Shown here piece by piece: positions 56,385 through 64,000 of a DNA stretch of 64,000 nucleotides. Origin of the DNA: Diphasiastrum complanatum (taxonomy: Eukaryota > Streptophyta > Lycopodiopsida > Lycopodiales > Lycopodiaceae); the NCBI GenBank assembly GCA_029204225.1, contig CM055113.1, forward strand, positions 29,963,220-30,027,219, in the 5' to 3' direction. Both the position numbers and the translations under genes were made by a program. Numbering within the stretch: position 1 is the first letter of the stretch; each line of letters opens with the position of its first letter. Under the pieces are notes generated by a model. It saw only the letters and a list, made by a program, of their open reading frames with translations, was not told the DNA's origin and ran no database searches.

Positions 56385-57502
56385 TGTTGTAAAGCTACCT
56401 TTACAAGCTTTACTTCCGGCGCCATCGGCGCCAGCTATGTCCCCGGCGCCAGCAGCACACCTGCTGCTCCCGTCGCCAATGGCGCCGGCGCCTCTCCCGG
56501 CGCCACTGTGACGGAAATCTAGCCGGCGCCAAGTTCCTATGGCTGAAAATCTTTGATCGGTTCTAGCGGAGTCCAGAGAGCTCAAATCGATGTGCAATCA
56601 CCTCACACGATCTAGGCATGATTAAAGGAAGCCTGGGGATCAATAAAATCTAAAGAGAGAAAATGACTTTCTAGAAAGAGAAAATCCTAGAGATGGAAAA
56701 ATGTGCTTTACCAGCTTGGGTAGAGTGCTTGGTATGAGGGGGGGTGCCGAATCACACCAATACTATAGGGGAGTGCGGGTTGCGACTCAGGGCGAGCTCC
56801 AACCAAGTCTCAGCCTCCCTTGCTGGAATGTTGTCATGGCTCTCGCCTTGGCATGCTAGCGCCCCGGAGACTAGGGTCGGTCACACACTTGAAATGTAAC
56901 CTTCTCAGATTTATCAATAAAGTGGGATTTTCCTCAAACTGACTCTGATTACCGTCTGGGTTTCAGTGTTCGATAAAAGCGCCAGTTGTAAGGCCGCTTT
57001 CAAAATTTTTAACTTGGCACATAGCTGAGGGTCGTATCCCAGGATGCCAGCGGTATGCCGTCGGGACCATTCGATCCATGGCGCCAGCGGTATGTTGTCG
57101 GGACCATTTGGTCCATAAACTGGTTGTCTCCATATTTGTCGCGGCTTGTGGTTCTGAGTGTTCCTTGCATAAACGTGAATGGGTTAAGCTCTCGGGGAAC
57201 GGGCTCTAACCTGTCGGCTGAGTTGGATGGCTTGCTTGGGTGGAAGTTACCTGTTTATGGCTGTCCAGTCTGGCGTGGCGCCAGATTGGCTTCCAGCGCT
57301 CATGACGAAGCTTTCAGTTGTTAAGTCTAATGTAAGTCAGACCGCTTGCTTGGAATGGATGTTACTCGTTTGTAACGAAGCTTCGAGTTGGTTAAGTTTG
57401 ATGTATGTCGGGCGGCTTGCTTGGAGGAAAGTCACCCACATCGGGACCCCCGATATGGCATGGCGCCAGGTTGGATCTCAATGTTGGTTTTCGGAACCTA
57501 CA
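56385..57502 (+). repeat. 3' LTR of G (R family)
   Basis: Starts TGTTGTAAAGC with the GGCGCC array (56418-56530) and follows the R sequence to TTTTCGGAAC, then CTACA and gag text of element H. It has the conserved AATAAA near 56930. Confidence 0.8.
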
Positions 57503-59544
57503 CCAAGAGATGAACCCTTGCCAGAGGCGCAACAGGACCTCTTTGAAGTGAATATGCGGCAATACTTATCAAGCGCAATGACGGCTATGCTTAGCGAGGT
57601 GAAGAAGGACAGAGAAACAGAAAGGAAAGAATGGCAAACATCCTTGCGAACCATGAACCTTACTCAATTTAACCTTGCTAGAGAAATGAGAGATGGGCTA
57701 ACACAGCTCGAAGCCAGGTTTGAAGAGTTGGAAGCAACTAGGGGAAATGCAGTGGCGCCTCCTCCACAGATACCAAGAGAACCACGAGCCGAAACACGGA
57801 AGGCCCAAGGAAGACTCCCAAAGTGAAAGCACCACCTACTCTCAAAGGAGAGCGTGACATTCGAGTTTTGTTAGATTGGTTGTTTCACATGGACCATTAC
57901 TTCCGTCTGATGAACACTCCTGAGGAAGAAAGAACTGACTTGGCATTAGCATATTTTGAGGGCTACACTACAAACTGGTACCGGATGGCAGGAATGCATT
58001 TTCAGACATGGGACGCATTCAAAGCCGCGTTACGAGAGGAGTTCATACCGAAGGATTCACACATGAGATTGAGGACAGAATTATGGGGGCTCAAACAGAA
58101 AGGGTCATTGCGATAGTACCTCAATAAATTCAGACAGAGTGTATGGGTTATTGAAGATATGTTCGAGGCAGACAAAACTCATTACCTATTGTCTGGAATG
58201 CAATCTTGGACCCGACGTGCGATAGACAGCTACATGCCGCATGATTTCAATTCAACTATTCGAGCGGCTGAAATGGTTTGTGATTATGAGAGCACATTGG
58301 CACTAGCTGCTCCCGCAACCTCAACAAGAGTATTTAGTGGATCTAGACCGAGTCCGAGCTTCTTTTCAAGGGGGGACTCAGCTCCAAATGGCAACCAAGC
58401 CTCGAGTAGCATGAACAAATTCCCAACAAAAATAGGGTTTGGCAACCAAGGCAACAATGGAGGGAACATGTTCCAGAGAAGAAACAATGTTGGACCTTCA
58501 GCTAGTCACAGCAACAGCTCACCAACAGTGGGCAGTTCCATGCGTTGCTTCAACTGTCACGAGCAAGGTCACTCTTGGAGGTCATGCCCCAAACCATTGA
58601 ATAAGCAAATCATGGCTGCCATTGAAGGATTTGATAGGATGGAGAGAGAGGCATTTGATCAAGAAGATGGTGAACAGGATGACGCAGAGGACCCAGAAAC
58701 GGATTTGACGGAGTCTGACCTGAATGCCTTACAACAACAGATAGGGGCACCTGCGGTGTATCGTGAACATGTTATGGCGACTCCTGCGAGAGGATCCAAG
58801 TTATTGTACTTGAAAGGCTGTATTCAAGGCAGGATCATTTACTTCATGGTAGACCTGGGGGCATCACATAACTACTTGTCAGAAAAACTGACAGGGGAAC
58901 TGGACATCCAATGTGAAGAAAATGTGACTCCTATTTGTGTGGAGACCGCAAAAGGTACAATGACCACTTGTAGATTGGCAACGAACTTACCAATCTCTCT
59001 GGGAGCCTGGAAGAATCGACTAACGTTCACAATCTTGAAGACGGATGCCTTCGACGCTATTTTGGGATTAAGCTGGTTTAACAAACATGTGGTGGCCTTC
59101 TTGGCAAAAGGGGTTAACCTTGTGTTATTATATAATGGCAGGAGACCTTGTGTCGTCAGAGCTATGCCAGGGGACCAACTAGAAAAGAACGACACAAATG
59201 AACCTGAGCGAACCATTCCTCCCAATCTCATTCACCTCTTTAACGAAGGACAGCCAACAGTGACAGACCAGCTGACACGGGAACAAATGGAGCCAACATT
59301 GCCTATAGTCTTTACATCAAAGGTGAATTCAAGTGCCGATGCAGAGCTCAAGGAGCTCACCTTGTGTGACCAAGAAAAAGCTCACTTCTTTAACGACGGA
59401 CATCCAACAGTGACAAACCAGCTGATGCGAGGTCAAATGGAGCTAACATTGCCTGCAGCTTCTACATCAGAGATGAATCTAAGTGCCGATGCAGAGCTCA
59501 AGGAGCTCAACCTGGGCGACCAAACGAAATATCTAGAGTCCTAG
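57503..59544 (+). pseudogene. Gag-protease of gypsy H
   Basis: Parts in order: a charged coiled-coil-like N terminus (57510-57720); a Retrotrans_gag capsid domain (APPTLKGERDIRVLLDWLFH, MDHYFRLMNTPEEERTDLAL, WDAFKAALREEFIPKD); a Ser/Gly/Asn-rich linker; a CCHC knuckle (CFNCHEQGHSWRSC, near 58550); an acidic linker; and a retropepsin (YFMVDLGASHNYLSEKL near 58840, FDAILGLSWFNKH near 59050). The active-site triad reads DLG where DSG or DTG is usual. Behind the protease is a duplicated acidic tail. It is listed as a fossil. Confidence 0.88.
59236..59535 (+). repeat. 150-bp tandem duplication in the H tail
   Basis: Two 50-residue units, each with F(N)(E/D)G(Q/H)PTVT(D/N)QL and SADAELKEL, begin near 59236 and 59386; TAACGAAGGA at 59241 and TAACGACGGA at 59391 set the period. 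The frame is kept. Function unknown. Confidence 0.88.
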
Positions 59545-59900
59545 GGGACTCATCCAGACGTGCGACGAAAACGACATATCTGAGGCCTAAGGGAGCCGTA
59601 AGTACATTTTTCTTTCATGTTAATAAAGTGAGCCGCATTTCTCATCGAGGAGTGAGCTTCAGTCTAATGTCTAAGTGCAGCAGCTTTACACAGGTTTTAC
59701 GTAAGTGAACTAGATCCACACTTTTTCTGTGCTGGGTGCAAAACACAATATCATTGCTTCTCTTTTCAGTTGGTTTTCTTTGGCCGGTGAATCAAACCCA
59801 TGCCCTTGTATCTGTGACTAAAGTCTGGCCGGTGAATTAAGCCCATGCCATGAGTCTTAGGTTCTAGTTTGGCCCTGATGAGGACATCAGCTTTCTCAAA
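59545..59900 (+). other. 3' untranslated part of H
   Basis: No coding signal. A related GATGTCCTCATCAG phrase occurs inverted at 63043, in the matching position of minus-strand element J, so this subterminal text is conserved between S- and R-type elements. Confidence 0.55.
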
Positions 59901-60116
59901 TGAGGGGAGGATGTTGTAAAGCTGACTCGGGTGCACCCAACATGTCCTGTAAGACTCAAAGGGGTGACACTCTCTAAGGTTCCAGAGCAAGTTAAAACAT
60001 CAAGGACTGAGCCTCCGACCTGTGGTGAGCTAGTCAAGTAGTCACAAGTCATGAGCTAGCTCTTGAGCTCGAGTCATGGCCTAGTCAGGAAAGCAAGTTC
60101 ATTCGGCCGCCGGGAT

Positions 60117-60143
60117 GGCTCCCGGACATGGGTCCCGGGAGCC
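60117..60143. other. 9-bp-arm hairpin with loop ACATGGGTC in S1
   Basis: GGCTCCCGG (60117-60125) and CCGGGAGCC (60135-60143) are perfect complements. In S2 the matching hairpin (61070-61096) has the loop in the opposite orientation. Confidence 0.85.
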
Positions 60144-60205
60144 AGACTGATTCTGCCAGGCTTGCCAGGCTTAATCAACAAAATAAAAACTAAGTCCTAA
60201 AAAGC

Positions 60206-60224
60206 GTGCTTTACCAGAAAGCAC
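60206..60224. other. 7-bp-arm hairpin GTGCTTT/AAAGCAC in S1
   Basis: GTGCTTT ACCAG AAAGCAC; the identical hairpin is at 61159-61177 in S2. R copies keep GTGCTTTACCAG but not the second arm. Confidence 0.85.
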
Positions 60225-60848
60225 TATGTTTCAAACCAGAGGGGGTGCGCCGAATCACAGCAGAACTATAGGGGGAGTCCGGCAGACAAAAACTTGGGCA
60301 GCTCAACCAATGCCAAGAATCCAATCGCCAACTCCCTCTACCAGCACGAGCCAGGCACAATGCCCAGCACGTGTTGGTGGCCCCGAGACCGGTCAGTCTA
60401 TGTATGAATGTAACCTCTTCCAAATCTAATAAAGTTGATCCTTGGGGATGATTACCATTTCGATTTCGCCTCCGGGACTGGTCCAAGTGGAAGGACCCTT
60501 ACTACAACCTTTTTGCGTCGCTGGCGCCTAAGGGCCCCTGTCATCGACATGGGGCTTGCCACTATGCCAATTGGTTAGTTTGGCGACCAGTATGCCTTGG
60601 GTTTCATGTGTGGCTTGTCTTTGCCTTTGGTTACCTTTTGGGGACAGATTCTGAGTTGGCTTTCGGGTTGGTTGGGATTCCAGTTGGCTTAAGTCTGAAT
60701 GGTTAAGCTTGTTACGTTTCTGAGTTGGCTTTTACGTAAGTGCATGATGGATGAATGTTAGACTTAAGCGCGTGTTGGGGACCCCGCTCAAGTCCCAACG
60801 CCCTTTGAGGCGCCGACGCAACAAGGCCCCACACTGATGGAGTGTTTC

Positions 60849-63021
60849 TGTAGCGCAAGCATCTGTTGTAAAGCTGACTCGGGTGCACCCAACGTGCCCT
60901 GTAAGACTCAAAGGGGTGACACTCCCTAAGGTCCCAGAGCAAGTTAGAACGTCAAGGACTGAGCCTCCGACCTGTGGTGAGCCAGTCAAGTAGTCACAAA
61001 TTCATGAGCTAGCTCTGGAGCTCGAGTCATGGCCTAGTCAGGAAAGCAAGTTGATTCGGCCGCCGGGACGGCTCCCGAGACCCATGTCCGGGAACCAGAC
61101 TGATTCTGCCAGGCTTGCCAGGCTTAATCAGCAAAATAAAAACTAAGTCCTAAAAAGCGTGCTTTACCAGAAAGCACTATGTTTCAAACCAGAGGGGGTG
61201 CGCCGAATCACAGCAGAACTATAGGGTGAGTCCGGCAGATAGAAACTTGGGCAGCTCAACCAGCGCCAGGAATCCAGTCGCCAGGTCTCAGCTCCCTCTA
61301 CCAGCACGAGCCAGGCACAATGCCCAGCATGTGTTGGTGGCCCTGAGATCGGTCAGTCTATGTATGAATGTAACCTCTTCCAAATCTAATAAAGTTGATC
61401 CTTGGGGATGATTACCATTTCGGTTTCGCCTACGGGACTAGTCCAAGTGGAAGGACCCTTACTTCAACCTTTTTGCGTCGCTGGCGCCTAAGGGTCCCTG
61501 TCATCGACATGGGGCTTGCCGCTATGCCAATCGGTCAGTTTGGCGACCACTATGCCTTGGGTTTCATGTGTGGCTTGTCTTTGCCTTTGGTTACCTTTTG
61601 GAGACGGATTCTGAGTTGGCTTTCGGGTTGGTTGGGATTCCAGTTTTCTTAAGTCTGAATGGTTAAGCTTGTTATGTTTCTGAGTTGGCTTTTACGTAAG
61701 TGCATGATGGATGAATGTTAGACTTAAGCGCGTGTTGGGGAAACCGCTCAAGTCCCAGCGCCCTTTGAGGCGCCGGCGCAACAGCATCCCAAAGGGAGCC
61801 GGGAACCACGACTTAGCTTCCCATCCTTCAACTCTTGCCATCCAAACCCACTTGACATACAAGCAGCCAACTCGCCAACAACGATCAGACTTAACCAACT
61901 TGATGTTCCGAGAACCAACATTGAGATCCAACATGGCGTCATGCCAGATCGGGGGTCCCAATGTGGGTGACTTCCCTCCAAGCAAGCCGCCCGACATACG
62001 TCAAACTTAACCAACTCGAAGCTTCATTACAAACGAGTAACATCCATTCCAGGCAAGCGGTCTGACTTACATCAGACTTAACCAACTGAAAGCTTCGTCA
62101 CGAGCGCTGGAAGCCAACCTGGCGCCACGCCAGACTGGACAGCCATAAACAGGTAACATCCACCCAAGCAAGCCATCCAACTCAGCCGATAGGTTAGAGC
62201 CTGTTCCCCAAGAGCTTAACCCATTCACGTTCATGCAAGGAACACTCAGAACGACAAGCCGCGACAGATATGGAAACAACCAGTTCCTGGACGAAATGGT
62301 CCCGACAGCATACCGCTGGCGCCACGGATCGAATGTTCTCGACGGCATACCGCTGGCGTCCCGGGATACGACCCTCAGCTATGTGCCAACTTAAAAATTT
62401 GGAAGCGGCCTTACAACTGGCGCTTTAACCGAACATTGAAACCCAGAAGGTAATCAGAGTCAGTTTGAGAAAAATCCCTCTTTATTGATAAATCTGAGAA
62501 GGTTACATTTCAAGTGTGTGACCAACCCTAGTCTTCGGGACGCTAGCATGCCAAGGCGAGAGCCATGACAACATTCTAGCAAGGGAGGCTGAGACTTGGT
62601 TGGAGCTCGCCCTGAGTCCCAACCCGCACTCCCCTATAGTATTGGTGTGATTCGGCACCCCCCCCTCATACCAAGCACTTTACCCAAGCTAGTAAAGCAC
62701 GTTTTTCTCTCTCTCTAGGATTTTCTCTCTCTAGAAAGTCATTTTCTCTCTCTACATTTTATTGATCCCCAGGCTTCCTTTAATCATGCCTAGATCGTGT
62801 GAGGTGATTGCACATCGATCTGATCTCTCTGGACTCCGCTAGAACGGATCAAAGATTTTCAGCCATAGGGACTTGGCGCCAACTGGATTCTGGTCACAGT
62901 GGCGCCGGGAGCGGCGCCGGCTCCGTTGGCACCCGGAGCAGCAGGGGCGCTGCTGGCGCCAGGGACATAGCTGGCGCCGATGGCAACGGAAGTAAAGCTT
63001 GTAAAGGGTAGCTTTATAACA
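60849..63021 (-). repeat. R-family LTR R4, 3' LTR of minus-strand element J, interrupted by S2
   Basis: It starts TGTAGCGCAA, is interrupted by S2 at 60864, resumes at 61784 and ends CTTTATAACA at 63021. The next bases TCCACCCCACC are the complement of a polypurine tract, which makes R4 the 3' LTR of an element extending right. Without S2 it is about 1.25 kb. Confidence 0.88.
60864..61783 (+). mobile_element. Solo LTR S2 (S family) with TSD GCATC, nested in R4
   Basis: A 920-bp S LTR (TGTTGTAAAGCTG ... CGGCGCAACA) flanked by GCATC at 60859-60863 and 61784-61788. R text continues across it. It defines both ends of the S family. It is about 95% or more similar to S1 by eye. Confidence 0.94.
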
Positions 63022-64000
63022 TCCACCCCACCTTTATAAAATCTGATGTCCTCATCAGATGTCAGATTAAAGGAAAGGTGTCTCCCAATTAAAATAACTA
63101 TACATTTAAGCTACTTGGCACAGTTTTCAATTTACTGGCCACTTTTTATTAGCATTGAAGCTGGCACACCACAAGTCGGAGGCTCAGCTCTTTGTATTGA
63201 AAAATTACATAACTTGAAAATATATCTTTGTCTGGGAAAAGCGTAGATTTGATATCGCTTTCGTAAAACCCGAGAACCTTATTAACTGGTGACAGAGGCC
63301 TTTCTTTGAAATGTTCGCCCCTGTCGCTTCTGACTTTCGACTTTGGAACTCCTTTGAGCTCCTGATTTGTCCTTGATGCACTTTGTGTTGTGCTCTCTGA
63401 GCTCCAGATTTGTTCAGTTCCGCACAGGTATCAAGGCTCCCTGAGCCGAAGGATTTATCGTTTGATTGCCCACTTTATGGTCCACTCCGTGCCTTGTTGC
63501 TTCTGCACCTTGATTTCTCTCCTTGTCCCAGTCTGATCTTGATACTTTTCCATCTTGGCTCTTTAAGGTAGGCAAAGATTGAGTACTCCGCAATGCACCT
63601 CTCACTTAGCTTGAAGTAGCTCTTTGAATCAGCCCAAATGTAACCATTGACCTCGTGGAAAGCCAAAGAGTCGCACCAGTTTGATCCGCGTTGAGATCGG
63701 ACTAGTGCAAACTCTGGGTGCATGTGTCTGATTCAAAGAGAGCTACTTGAAGCCAAGCTCGATGTACACTTCTTGTTTTGACTGTGAGGCAACTGACCAA
63801 TGATGGAATTGTGAAAGTCAAGTTTTGCGCGACGGACATGGTGCTTCAAACAAACGCGAAGAGATAGTTCGGATGCGGATCAAACTAGTGCGACCGTTTG
63901 GCTTTCCACGAGGTCAATGGTTACATTTGGGCTGATTCAAAGAGCTACTTCAAGCTAAGTGAAAGGTGCATTGTAGAGTACTCAATCTTTGCCTACCTTA
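63022..64000 (-). mobile_element. Interior of minus-strand element J (continues past the window)
   Basis: The polypurine complement and a GATGTCCTCATCAG phrase place this just inside the 3' end of an R-type element. From about 63220 the text is unassigned. An inverted repeat occupies 63564-64000. A short frame inside it (minus 63475-63723, including LAFHEVNGYIWADSKSYFKL) was not recognised. Confidence 0.5.
63564..64000. repeat. Large inverted repeat, arms of at least 128 bp
   Basis: 63564-63691 and 63873-64000 are reverse complements with roughly six to nine mismatches, separated by 181 bases. The right arm reaches the window edge, so the arms may be longer. RNA from here would fold into a long hairpin. 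Confidence 0.92.

Larger units (their letters stand above)
47200..57502 (+). mobile_element. Element G: R-family LTR retrotransposon with a short non-coding interior
   Basis: A 5' LTR (47200-49624, holding solo LTR R2), a primer site, a leader with five stem-loop repeats, a short non-coding 3' interior, a polypurine tract and a 3' LTR (56385-57502) are recognisable. Without the nested R2 and E, the interior is only about 1.05 kb and carries no gag or pol, so G looks non-autonomous. It is inserted in R3. The 3' LTR runs straight into gag text of element H, so the right boundary is unresolved. The element is broken. Confidence 0.75.
57503..60823 (+). mobile_element. Gypsy element H: gag-protease only, with 3' LTR S1
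   Basis: Gag and protease text is followed by a short 3' untranslated part, a polypurine tract (TGAGGGGAGGA, 59901-59911) and S-family LTR S1. No reverse transcriptase, RNase H or integrase is present, so it appears to be a gag-protease-only derivative. Its left end is joined to the 3' LTR of G, so its own 5' LTR and TSD are not seen. The element is broken. Confidence 0.8.
59912..60823 (+). repeat. S-family LTR S1, 3' LTR of H
   Basis: A 912-bp LTR from TGTTGTAAAGCTG to GACGCAACA. It shares its first dozen bases, CGTGCTTTACCAG and the CGAATCACA...ACTATAGGGG stretch with R, so S and R are related. Polyadenylation signal AATAAA at 60428-60433. It holds hairpins at 60117-60143 and 60206-60224. 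Confidence 0.85.

Overview
The window reads as nuclear DNA of a land plant. Almost everything that can be named is LTR retrotransposon: Ty1/copia elements primed by initiator-Met tRNA, one large Ty3/gypsy element of the Tat/Athila kind with an extra gene behind pol, and two related gypsy LTR families (called R and S here) full of GGCGCC palindromes. No rRNA, tRNA, CRISPR or bacterial gene arrangement was seen. No host gene could be named with confidence, so the species cannot be narrowed further. All LTR elements are treated as fossils.

Layout. 1-2126: minus-strand end of an LTR element (non-coding leader, primer site, LTR). 2766-6878: a short broken Copia with both LTRs and a TTCAT target duplication. 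6884-11780: AT-rich DNA without clear genes, with two weak exon-like ORFs near 7.5 and 8.0 kb. 11790-12592: a Copia gag/protease piece. 13135-21290: a minus-strand Copia (A), split by a young gag-protease-only Copia (B, 17053-20939). 22906-25552: two Copia RT remnants head to head, the right one interrupted by a 1006-bp solo LTR. 25558-39264: a 13.7-kb gypsy element (F, minus strand, TSD TAGAT) carrying a solo R LTR (28458-29699, TSD GTATG) inside its extra ORF.

39.3-46.4 kb: LTR and pol scraps, the start of a plus-strand Copia (K), and the 3' end of a minus-strand gypsy (L) holding unassigned Ser/Thr/Gln-rich ORFs. 46.4-64 kb is the most layered part: R3 holds element G, whose 5' LTR holds solo LTR R2 (TSD TCTTG) and whose interior holds element E (50125-55831, TSD CTATG). 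Then come gag-protease-only gypsy H with 3' LTR S1, and minus-strand element J, whose 3' LTR R4 holds solo LTR S2 (TSD GCATC). A large inverted repeat runs off the right edge.

The most unusual object is E. Its 865-bp LTRs read as identical and its TSD is perfect, so it inserted very recently. It has no recognisable reverse transcriptase or integrase. Instead it carries one 671-codon ORF: a zinc knuckle followed by two homologous modules of about 160 residues that I do not recognise. B, E, G and H all look like passengers that would need enzymes supplied by other elements.
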